This document shows, in pieces, positions 1 to 5,289 of a stretch of 11,347 nucleotides of DNA (the first letter of the stretch is position 1; every line of letters starts with the position of its first letter). The notes under the pieces are model-generated. The model saw only the letters and a list, made by a program, of their open reading frames with translations. It did no database searches and was not told the origin of the DNA. Location of the stretch: positions 1 through 11,347 of the forward strand of contig DASRFJ010000204.1 in the NCBI GenBank assembly GCA_035651595.1. The letters run 5' to 3'. The DNA is from JAFARZ01 sp035651595 (GTDB lineage: Bacteria; Actinomycetota; Actinomycetes; Streptosporangiales; Streptosporangiaceae). Position numbers and translations under genes: made by a program.

Positions 1-143
1 TACGGCAGCCCGGCGGCAACGCGTGCGTCGGTGGCGTCAAGCAGCCCGGACCGCAGCTCGGCCAGGATGACCCGGTGGTCTCGCGCCGGGCCCGGGAGGC
101 TGGCGTCCACCTCGGATAGGTAGCGGTCGAACGTTTCCGTCAC
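1..143 (-). CDS. Partial HAAS/permease-prefix-type protein, N-terminus only
   Basis: The gene runs off the left edge, so only about 47 codons are visible. The GTG at 143-141 overlaps the TGA of the upstream PadR gene (GTGA, 4 bp), which points to translational coupling. The N-terminus reads VTETFDRYLSEVDASLPGPA and continues with DHRVILAELRSGLLDA. This matches the start of HAAS or permease-prefix domain proteins, a short helical domain (RYL..V...LPG.AR....ILAELR.GL.DA) usually followed by transmembrane segments and usually encoded directly downstream of a PadR gene. In that arrangement the membrane protein is thought to be controlled by, or to modulate, the PadR regulator. The domain call rests on motif memory and the operon context. 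What follows the visible 47 residues is unknown. Confidence 0.7.
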   Translation of the reverse strand, partial: MTETFDRYLSEVDASLPGPARDHRVILAELRSGLLDATDARVAAGLP

Positions 144-469
144 GAGGCGGCCGTCGGCTGAAGGAGGGCGGTCACCGCCCCGGAGAAGTCGCGCCAGCTG
201 CTGCGCTCGACGGCGAGCGCACGCCGGCCGGCCGGGGTCAGCTCGTACACGCGCCGCCGCCGTCCGTGCTCGGCGGACCAGCTCGCCTGGACCAGGCCGG
301 CCCGCTCAAGGCGGTGCAGGGCCGGGTACAGCGTCCCGGTGGGCAGATCGACATGGCCGCCGCTGCGCACCCGGAGCGCCTCCATGATCGCGTAGCCGTG
401 CAGCGGCTCGGATTCGAGCACAGCGAGCAGAATGCCATCCAGGTGGCCTTTGAGCGTTTCTGCTCTCAT
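140..469 (-). CDS. PadR-family transcriptional repressor
   Basis: A 109-residue winged-helix repressor. Motifs in order are LKGHLDGILLAVL (helix 1, about residues 6-18), PLHGYAIMEALRVRSGG, then the recognition region DLPTGTLYPALHRLERAGLV. The wing follows as GRRRRVYELTPAGRRAL. All are typical of the short PadR subfamily with one C-terminal dimerisation helix. I chose ATG 469 because it gives the family's usual N-terminus (MRAETLKGHL). An in-frame ATG at 502 would lie upstream of the operator-like palindrome and promoter. No Shine-Dalgarno precedes ATG 469 and a -10-like TAGTAT ends 8 nt before it, so the message is probably leaderless. Autoregulation through the palindrome at 472-484 is inferred. 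It heads an operon with the HAAS-type gene at 1-143. Confidence 0.9.
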   Translation of the reverse strand: MRAETLKGHLDGILLAVLESEPLHGYAIMEALRVRSGGHVDLPTGTLYPALHRLERAGLVQASWSAEHGRRRRVYELTPAGRRALAVERSSWRDFSGAVTALLQPTAAS

Positions 470-471
470 GT

Positions 472-484
472 GTAGTAATACTAC
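472..484. promoter_or_regulatory. PadR operator candidate overlapping a leaderless promoter
   Basis: GTAGTA-A-TACTAC is a perfect 6-bp inverted repeat around one central base, placed 2 nt upstream of the PadR start codon. On the minus strand it contains TAGTAT (478-483), a good actinobacterial -10 box about 8 nt before ATG 469. A repressor bound here would cover the -10 and the transcription start. The symmetry is seen directly. The assignment to PadR follows from position and from the general habit of PadR proteins to autoregulate. Confidence 0.65.
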
Positions 485-530
485 GCCATAGGCCCACGGC
501 ACGAGCAGGCTGTACCGGGGAAGCAGGGCT

Positions 531-562
531 GGTCGTTATGCCAAAATAATTAGGTCTTTGGC
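531..562 (+). promoter_or_regulatory. Promoter/operator region of the ROK kinase gene
   Basis: This AT-rich island just upstream of the kinase holds GGTCGTTAT (531-539), identical to the outer half-site and adjoining bases of the XRE/EamA dyad at 2188-2196. It also holds a separate inverted repeat, GCCAAA (540-545) with TTTGGC (557-562), 11 nt apart. A candidate -10 AATAAT (545-550) lies in that spacer, about 25 nt before the Shine-Dalgarno. The repeats are read directly. Their use as operators is inference. Confidence 0.45.
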
Positions 563-584
563 GAGAGCAAAGCTAGGAGGGCCA

Positions 585-1613
585 ATGCCGGAGTGGGTTG
601 TCGTGGGCCTTGACAACGGCGGAACCTCTGACAACGGGACGGTGCTCGACGCCGACGGGCAATTCCGGATCGACCGCATGGCCGAGGTGCCGAGCCTGGT
701 CCGGGAGGGGCCGGAGAAGGCGATCCAGGCGCTGGTCGACTGCGTCGAGCAGGTGCTCTCGCTGGCCGGCCTGCCGCCGACCAGGGTGCGCGCCCTCGGC
801 TTGGACACGCCGGGGCCGGCCAGCGCCGACGGCGTGATCTCGTCCAAGGGCGCGACGAACTTCGGCGAGCCGCCGTGGCGCGGCTTCGACATCCGCGGCG
901 CGCTCCAGGACCGGACCGGCCTGCCGGTGATCTACAACAACGACGGCAACGCCGCCGCGCTGTACGCGCATCACGTCCGGTACGGGACGAAATCGGCCGA
1001 GTATGCCTCGGTGTCCGCCATCGTCGGCACCGGGCTGGGCGGCGGGATCATCGAGTCCGGCCGGGTGATCAAGGGCGCGGCCGGCATGGCTGGCGAGCTC
1101 GGGCATGTCAGCATCCCGCTGGAGGGGCTGCTGGAGCCGGGTCAGCCGATGCCGCGGTGCAACTGCGGCCTGTCCGCCGACGCGGAGAGCTTCGCGTCGC
1201 TGACCGGCATCAAGAACAACCTGCTGCCGTACTGGCTGACCAGGTACCCCGAGCACCCGCTGGCCGCCCAGCCCGTCGAGAAGGCCGCGAAGCTGGTGCG
1301 CGGGTACGGCGAGAGCGGCGACCCGCTCGCGCTGGCGATCTTCCGGCAGCAGGCGGTCGCGCTCGGCCGGCTGTTCTCCATCCTCGCGAACGTCCTCGAC
1401 CCGGACGCGTACTTCCTCGGCGGCGGGGTGGTGGAGGCGGCGCCGGACTTCCGCGACTGGTTCCTCCAGATCGTGCGGGAGAACACCGAACTACGCGAGG
1501 AGCAGGCCAGGGTGGCGGAGATCGCGCTGGTGCCGGACCTCGACATGGCCGGTGCCCGCGGCTCCGCGGTCGCCGCGCGCAACTGGCTGCTCAGTCACCC
1601 GCAGGCGGTATGA
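585..1613 (+). CDS. ROK-family sugar kinase (glucokinase-like)
   Basis: A 342-residue ASKHA-fold kinase, predicted to phosphorylate a hexose or amino sugar with ATP in the cytoplasm. Visible motifs: phosphate-1 loop DNGGTS (10-15), LDTPGP (73-78), sugar-binding/catalytic NNDGNAAAL with Asp120, adenosine-side GTGLGGGII (148-156), and the ROK signature GMAGELGHVSIPLEG (167-181). The zinc site reads CNCGLSADAE (192-201). His174, Cys192 and Cys194 are present, but the usual third Cys (CxCGxxGC) is Asp199. ATG 585 is chosen because AGGAGG (575-580) lies 4 nt upstream and the N-terminus starts right before the phosphate loop. A TTG at 558 has no such support. The 3' end overlaps the convergent XRE gene by 23 bp. 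Substrate cannot be assigned. No sugar transporter or DNA-binding N-domain is attached, so it is a kinase and not a NagC-type repressor. Confidence 0.88.
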   Translation: MPEWVVVGLDNGGTSDNGTVLDADGQFRIDRMAEVPSLVREGPEKAIQALVDCVEQVLSLAGLPPTRVRALGLDTPGPASADGVISSKGATNFGEPPWRGFDIRGALQDRTGLPVIYNNDGNAAALYAHHVRYGTKSAEYASVSAIVGTGLGGGIIESGRVIKGAAGMAGELGHVSIPLEGLLEPGQPMPRCNCGLSADAESFASLTGIKNNLLPYWLTRYPEHPLAAQPVEKAAKLVRGYGESGDPLALAIFRQQAVALGRLFSILANVLDPDAYFLGGGVVEAAPDFRDWFLQIVRENTELREEQARVAEIALVPDLDMAGARGSAVAARNWLLSHPQAV

Positions 1614-2160
1614 CGACCACCATCAGGAAGCTGGCCGGGCTCGCGCTGTTGTTGCTGTAGTGGTGCTGGAGCGCGCCGGGGAAGCGGGCGGACTGGCCTG
1701 GGCCGACCTGGTAGCTCTCCCCGGCGACGGTGACGGTCACCGCGCCCGACTCCACCCAGATCAGCTCCCGGGTGCCCGCCGCGTGCGCCTCGCCGCCGAA
1801 CCGCTCGCCCGGCTGCACCACCCAGCGCCACAGCTCCGTGCCCCACGGCGGATCGGTGGCGCCGATGATCGTCCCGGTGCCGCCGGACTCGCCGCTCCAC
1901 AGCACCCGGTTGGTATCGCCGATCCGGACCGGCGGCTCGGTGCTGACGTCGACCAGCAGCGTCACCGGCACGCCGAACGCGTCGCCCAGCCGGGCGAGCG
2001 TGGCCAGGTTCGGATTGGACCGGCCCTGCTCCAGCGCGACGAGCACGCCCTTGCTGACCCCGGACCTGGCCGCCAGCTGGTCCAGTGACCAGGCCCGCTC
2101 GGTACGCAGGCTCTTGATGGTCCGGGCCACGGCGCCCGCCAGGGAGGGAAGCTCTGCCAT
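1591..2160 (-). CDS. XRE-family regulator with C-terminal cupin domain
   Basis: A 189-residue regulator. The N-terminal lambda-repressor-like HTH (about 10-70) contains IKSLRTERAWSLDQLAARSG, then VSKGVLVALEQGRSNPNLAT as the recognition region. The C-terminal cupin_2 barrel (about 105-185) contains QPGERFGGEAHAAGTRELIW, GAVTVTVAG and SARFPGALQHHYSN, and probably binds a small effector or metal. ATG 2160 is preferred because GGAAAG lies about 8 nt upstream. ATG 2175 and GTG 2187 lack ribosome sites, and GTG 2187 falls within the dyad. It is divergent from the EamA exporter, a common pairing in which an XRE-cupin protein controls the neighbouring exporter. The two genes share the 40-bp dyad. Its 3' end overlaps the ROK gene tail to tail. 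Confidence 0.9.
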   Translation of the reverse strand: MAELPSLAGAVARTIKSLRTERAWSLDQLAARSGVSKGVLVALEQGRSNPNLATLARLGDAFGVPVTLLVDVSTEPPVRIGDTNRVLWSGESGGTGTIIGATDPPWGTELWRWVVQPGERFGGEAHAAGTRELIWVESGAVTVTVAGESYQVGPGQSARFPGALQHHYSNNSASPASFLMVVVIPPAGD

Positions 2161-2186
2161 TAATTCACTTTCCATGCCAGGGGCCA

Positions 2187-2226
2187 CGGTCGTTATAATG
2201 AACTAGATATTTCATCCAAACGACCG
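2187..2226. promoter_or_regulatory. 40-bp two-tier operator dyad with divergent promoters
   Basis: Outer arms CGGTCGTT (2187-2194) and AACGACCG (2219-2226) are perfect inverted repeats. Inner arms ATGAA (2198-2202) and TTCAT (2211-2215) are also perfect, and both tiers share one centre at 2206/2207. On the plus strand a consensus TATAAT (2194-2199) could drive the exporter. On the minus strand TTTGGA and TATAAC with a 17-nt gap could drive the XRE gene. A protein bound here would cover both promoters. The symmetry is seen directly. Binding by the XRE-cupin protein is inferred from position. Confidence 0.75.
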
Positions 2227-2243
2227 TCCCAGAGGGAACCCAC

Positions 2244-3125
2244 GTGCTGATCCTCGCGCTTGCCGCAGCCGTACTCTACGGCACCGCCGACTTTCTGGGT
2301 GGGGTCGCGGCGCGACGAGCCAGCCCGCTGTCGGTGATCGCGGTGACGATGCCGGCCGGGGCCGTCGTGGTACTGGCCGTCGCGGCCGCCGGCGCGACGT
2401 TCGCGCACGGGGTGTTCGGCGATGCGGCGGCGTTCGGCGGCTGGGGCGGGCTCGCGTGGGCGGTGGCCGGCGGGGTCGCGGGCGCGGCCGGGCTCGTCGC
2501 GTTCTACGCCGGGTTCGCCAGCGCGCCGATGAGCGTCGTCGCGCCGGTCTCCGCGCTGGTCTCGACCGTGCTTCCGGTCGGCGTGGCGATCGCCGGCGGC
2601 GAACGGCCGACGGTGGAGATCGTCGTCGGCGCGGTCGCGTGCCTCGTCGCGATCGTCCTGGTCAGCATGGAGCCCGGCAAGCGATCTGATGCCTCGTCCA
2701 GGAAGCTGCGCGGCCTCGGGTACGGCGTGCTCGCGGGCGCGTCGTTCGGCCTGTTCTTCCTGTTCCTGAAGTACGCGGGTCATTCTGGAGTGCTGTGGCC
2801 GGTCACGGTTCAGCGCGTGACCGGCAGCGTGCTCGCGCTGCTCGCGCTCGCCGTGGCGCGCGTCCGGCCGCTGCGGCAAGGCGGCAGGCGTCTGCTGTTG
2901 ATCGCACTCGCGTCCGGCGTGGTGGACGCCACCGCGAACGTGTGTTACATCCTCGCCACGCGCGCCGGGGAGTTCGGCCTCGCGGTGGTGCTCACGTCGC
3001 TGTATCCGGGCGCCACCGTGCTGCTCGCTCGCTTCGTGCTGCGCGAGCGCATGCGCGCGGTGCAGCAGGTGGGATTGCTGCTCGCCGCCGCCGGCATCGT
3101 GCTGGTGACGGCGTTACGCGCCTAA
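2244..3125 (+). CDS. EamA/DMT-superfamily membrane exporter
   Basis: A 293-residue, almost wholly hydrophobic protein with about ten transmembrane helices in two EamA repeats. The first half starts LILALAAAVLYGTADFLGGV and includes FYAGFASAPMSVVAPVSAL and LPVGVAIAGGERPTVEIVVG. The second starts after the cytoplasmic linker EPGKRSDASSRKLRG and includes YILATRAGEFGLAVVLTSL and ARFVLRERMRAVQQVGLLLA, the usual ER...Q..G end of the fold. The family exports small metabolites or amino acids from the inner membrane. The substrate here is unknown. Start GTG 2244 follows GAGGGA (2232-2237) and a TATAAT at 2194-2199. Divergent from, and probably repressed by, the XRE-cupin protein. Its stop overlaps that of the PH-domain gene in the shared 3122-3125 CTAA. 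Confidence 0.92.
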   Translation: MLILALAAAVLYGTADFLGGVAARRASPLSVIAVTMPAGAVVVLAVAAAGATFAHGVFGDAAAFGGWGGLAWAVAGGVAGAAGLVAFYAGFASAPMSVVAPVSALVSTVLPVGVAIAGGERPTVEIVVGAVACLVAIVLVSMEPGKRSDASSRKLRGLGYGVLAGASFGLFFLFLKYAGHSGVLWPVTVQRVTGSVLALLALAVARVRPLRQGGRRLLLIALASGVVDATANVCYILATRAGEFGLAVVLTSLYPGATVLLARFVLRERMRAVQQVGLLLAAAGIVLVTALRA

Positions 3126-3646
3126 TCGTCCTCGTCTTTGCCCTTGAAGATGAGTCCGCAGACCTCTAGGTAGAGCTGCTCCGGGTACGGCAGGTGGTCA
3201 ACGACGCGCAGCGCCTGATCCTGTCCGGCCGACTCGAGGATGAACTCGCCGTACCCCAGGATGCGGCCGAGCGTGGACCGCTGGAAGCTCATGTCGGTGA
3301 CCTTGCCGAGCGGCATCATGTTCACCTTGCGGGTGATGATGCCCGTCGCGAGCAGCATGCGCTGCGACGTGACGACGAAGTAGTTCACCGACCACTCGAA
3401 GACCTTCATCGCCAGCCGCAGCACGAGCACCATCCAGAGCAGCCAGATCACCAGGATCACGGTGTTGTTGCCGTGCGCGACCGAGTTGCTGAGGAAACCG
3501 GCCAGTGCGAGCCCGACAAGGACCTCCGCGATCGGCCGGATCAGCACAGCCGGATGCTGCCGGACCGTGATGACCTGACGTTCGTGGGGCAGGAGGTACT
3601 TGTTGACCGAGGTCGGTACCGTGTCGCTGCTCGGGACCAGCCTCAT
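3122..3646 (-). CDS. PH-domain (bPH2/YdbS-like) membrane protein
   Basis: A 174-residue protein. Two transmembrane helices (about 33-52 and 62-80, the latter VILVIWLLWMVLVLRLAM) follow a short cytoplasmic N-terminus. The bacterial PH domain bPH_2 occupies about 85-165 with the hallmark NYFVVTSQRMLLATGIITRK, then MMPLGKVTDMSFQRSTLGRI and GYGEFILESAGQDQALRVVD. The tail KGKDEDD is acidic. Family members sit in the membrane with no enzymatic role known, and may organise membrane or stress-response complexes. ATG 3646 has GAGG 6 nt upstream. It is the second gene of an operon, 15 nt after the 51-residue membrane miniprotein. Function in this organism is undetermined. Confidence 0.9.
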   Translation of the reverse strand: MRLVPSSDTVPTSVNKYLLPHERQVITVRQHPAVLIRPIAEVLVGLALAGFLSNSVAHGNNTVILVIWLLWMVLVLRLAMKVFEWSVNYFVVTSQRMLLATGIITRKVNMMPLGKVTDMSFQRSTLGRILGYGEFILESAGQDQALRVVDHLPYPEQLYLEVCGLIFKGKDEDD

Positions 3647-3661
3647 CGCAGCCTCGCGAAG

Positions 3662-3817
3662 CTAAATCGAGGAAACGAAACGGGAAAGCCCGCTCGCCGA
3701 GCTGGAGAGGAAGTTCCCGATGTTCGTGACGAGGTGGGCGGCGCTGTCGGGTTCTTTGATGATCCACCACACCAGGAAGGCGACCACGGCGTAGCCGAGG
3801 ATTGTCTTAAGATTCAC
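3662..3817 (-). CDS. 51-residue single-pass membrane miniprotein
   Basis: A short gene that length cut-offs would miss. GTG 3817 is preceded by GGGAGGG 5-6 nt upstream, a very strong ribosome site. The product begins VNLKTILGYAVVAFLVWWII and continues with KEPDSAAHLVTNIGNFL, ending SGLSRFVSSI. Residues 5-20 form one hydrophobic helix with a Trp-Trp interface. The tail is an amphipathic, serine-rich helix. It ends 15 nt before the PH-domain gene on the same strand, so the two are probably co-transcribed. I do not recognise a named family. The hydrophobic segment, strong ribosome site and tight operon spacing make a real gene much more likely than chance. It may be a small partner of the PH protein (inference). 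Confidence 0.78.
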   Translation of the reverse strand: MNLKTILGYAVVAFLVWWIIKEPDSAAHLVTNIGNFLSSSASGLSRFVSSI

Positions 3818-4065
3818 AGCCGCCCTCCCTGGTTGCCCAGAGTAGTTCTGCTAGTTTCCTGACCCTATGCTAGCGCGCTCGATTGGCGTGAGTATGCCCG
3901 CGCGTGCGCCTAGTATGCACGATCTTGGGTACCTGAATGATCCGGCCACGCCGGCCAGCAACCGAGATTTCGGCGTCTGCCCACGTAGTTGCCGGCGATT
4001 CTGCTGCCGCGGCCCCCGCGTATCTGACAGCATTCCTCCGTGCAGGGCATGCTGGTGAGATGACG
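3818..4065. promoter_or_regulatory. Divergent intergenic region between miniprotein and tadA operons
   Basis: About 250 bp without a convincing gene. It should carry promoters for both flanking operons. Weak -10 candidates are TAGCAT on the minus strand (3867-3872) for the miniprotein/PH operon and TAGTAT on the plus strand (3911-3916) for the tadA operon. No good -35 accompanies either. No strong terminator or large dyad was seen. Confidence 0.3.
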
Positions 4066-4557
4066 ATGGCAGACGTGAGTGAGACGGACTTCGCGGTCAT
4101 CGTCTACCGGGAAGAGGATCAGTGGGAAGCGGATGCGCTGCCCGCCGCGGTGACGGCCGACTTGGACGCGTTCGTGTTCGCGTTGCGGCAGCAGCCGAGC
4201 ATCGGCGGGACGATCGGCTTCGCGGGCGTGGGGGATGACTTCTTCCTGGCCGTGCGGATCTTCGGCGAGGAGGTCTCGATGTTCCTGTCGGACCTGACCG
4301 CCGCGGTGGACTATCCGCTCGCGCGTCAGGTGCTCGAGACGCTTGACATCCCCGTGCCCGGCGACGACGAACTCGATCAGGTGCTGCCGGCCGGCGACAT
4401 GTCGATCTTCGCCGACCTCGGCCTCGACGAGATGGAACTCGGCGCGATGTCGGCCGACCTCGACCTGTATCCGGAAGACGCGGTGGCGAGCATCGCGGAC
4501 CGGCTGCGTTTCGGCGAGGTCGTGGACCGCGCGCTGGACCTCGCGCTCGGTTCGTGA
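4066..4557 (+). CDS. tRNA adenosine deaminase-associated protein
   Basis: A 163-residue acidic cytoplasmic protein encoded immediately upstream of tadA and overlapping it by 4 bp (GTGA). It begins MADVSETDFAVIVYREEDQW and includes LDAFVFALRQQPSIGGTIGF, FFLAVRIFGEEVSMFLSDL and DIPVPGDDELDQVLPAGDMS. This matches the actinobacterial family named for its fixed position beside tadA. Its biochemical role is not known. A partner or stabiliser of the deaminase is the usual guess. ATG 4066 is chosen because GGTGAG (4054-4059) lies 6 nt upstream. ATG 4060 directly abuts that site and has no spacing. The reading frame is open upstream to 3937, but those residues look non-coding (AT/GC-mixed, no family similarity). 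Confidence 0.82.
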   Translation: MADVSETDFAVIVYREEDQWEADALPAAVTADLDAFVFALRQQPSIGGTIGFAGVGDDFFLAVRIFGEEVSMFLSDLTAAVDYPLARQVLETLDIPVPGDDELDQVLPAGDMSIFADLGLDEMELGAMSADLDLYPEDAVASIADRLRFGEVVDRALDLALGS

Positions 4558-5021
4558 GTGGCTATCTAGCGTCATTTGAGCCGCCCATGCGGCTCGCGCT
4601 CGCGGAGGCCGTCAAGTCTGGCCCCGATGTCCCGGTGGGCGCCGTCATCATCGACGCGGCGGGGACGGTCGTCGCCCGCGGGCACAACCGGCGTGAGGCC
4701 GACGGTGACCCGACCGCGCACGCCGAGATCGTCGCGATCCGCGCCGCGGCCGTCGGCGCTCGAGCCGGGTGGCGGCTCTCCGGGCTCACCCTGGTGGTCA
4801 CCCTCGAGCCGTGCACGATGTGCGCCGGCGCGATCACCCTCTCCCGCCTGGACCGCCTTGTCTACGGCGCCCAGGACCCCAAGGCGGGCGCCGTGGGCTC
4901 GCTCTGGGATGTGGTCAGGGACACCCGGCTCAACCATCGTCCCGAAGTCATCGGCGGCGTCCTGGCCGGCGAGTGCGGGGATCTGCTCCGTGATTTCTTC
5001 GCCGCCCGGCGGCGCGGCTGA
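4554..5021 (+). CDS. tadA: tRNA-specific adenosine deaminase TadA
   Basis: A 155-residue zinc deaminase that converts A34 of tRNA-Arg(ACG) to inosine, allowing one tRNA to read several CGN codons. The cytidine-deaminase fold motifs are intact. PTAHAEIVAIR gives zinc ligand His56 and proton-shuttling Glu58. EPCTMCAGAI gives Cys87 and Cys90. VPVGAVIID and the tRNA-side YGAQDPKAGAVGSL (104-117) are also typical of TadA. GTG 4554 overlaps the stop of the associated gene, so the two are translationally coupled. A tRNA-Ser gene starts 41 bp downstream, an order I believe is common in actinobacteria. Length is normal for the family. Confidence 0.95.
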   Translation: MSGYLASFEPPMRLALAEAVKSGPDVPVGAVIIDAAGTVVARGHNRREADGDPTAHAEIVAIRAAAVGARAGWRLSGLTLVVTLEPCTMCAGAITLSRLDRLVYGAQDPKAGAVGSLWDVVRDTRLNHRPEVIGGVLAGECGDLLRDFFAARRRG

Positions 5022-5025
5022 CCGG

Positions 5026-5055
5026 TTACTCGTTCCGCGTTACTTCAGGTAGGAT
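5026..5055 (+). promoter_or_regulatory. Promoter of tRNA-Ser(CGA)
   Basis: TTACTC (5026-5031) and TAGGAT (5050-5055) are separated by 18 nt. TAGGAT fits the TANNNT form of actinobacterial -10 boxes and would start transcription next to the tRNA 5' end at 5063. The tRNA can thus be transcribed independently of tadA. Confidence 0.5.
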
Positions 5056-5062
5056 CGCCCAC

Positions 5063-5149
5063 GGTGGAGTCGCCTAGTGGCCGAGGGCGCACGCCTCGAA
5101 AGCGTGTGAGGGGGCAACCCCTCCGTGGGTTCAAATCCCACCTCCACCG
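5063..5149 (+). tRNA. tRNA-Ser (anticodon CGA)
   Basis: An 87-nt class II tRNA, reading UCG codons. Acceptor stem GGTGGAG (5063-5069) pairs perfectly with CTCCACC (5142-5148), with discriminator G5149, the usual serine identity base. Anticodon stem CACGC (5090-5094) pairs with GCGTG (5102-5106) around loop CTCGAAA, giving anticodon CGA at 5097-5099. A long variable arm GAGGGG-GCAA-CCCCTC follows, typical of tRNA-Ser. The T arm is GTGGG-TTCAAAT-CCCAC. CCA is not encoded. A weak CCGC/GCGG hairpin followed by CTTTGCGCTTGTT lies just downstream and may end the transcript. Confidence 0.96.
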
Positions 5150-5194
5150 CTCGGCGGGGGCTTTGCGCTTGTTCTGGGAACCTGAGCTCGCCCG

Positions 5195-5214
5195 CCACCC
5201 GTTTACCCGGGTGG
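5195..5214. other. 7-bp GC-rich hairpin downstream of tRNA-Ser
   Basis: CCACCCG (5195-5201) and CGGGTGG (5208-5214) form a perfect stem with loop TTTACC. No T-tract follows on either strand. It could be a weak terminator between the tRNA and the esterase gene, or RNA structure in the esterase leader. The rest of the 5150-5289 gap shows no gene. Confidence 0.35.
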
Positions 5215-5289
5215 TGTGGTGTGCCTCTGGCGAGGGCACATCACGGGCGAAGTGGGCCGGCTACTCGGACGGCGGACAGGAGTTACTGA

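Noticed and set aside
558..584. TTG start for the ROK kinase, adding nine residues
   Set aside because: AGGAGG lies 4 nt before ATG 585, and the added residues overlap the promoter dyad at 540-562.
573..1256. Long minus-strand open frame across the ROK gene
   Set aside because: A GC-rich antisense shadow. The plus-strand frame has clear ROK motifs throughout.
3194..3862. 222-codon plus-strand frame across the PH-domain operon
   Set aside because: The composition is His/Arg/Asp-rich with no domain. It is antisense to two well-supported minus-strand genes.
3937..4065. N-terminal extension of the tadA-associated protein
   Set aside because: No ribosome site at 3937, and residues before ATG 4066 do not resemble the family.
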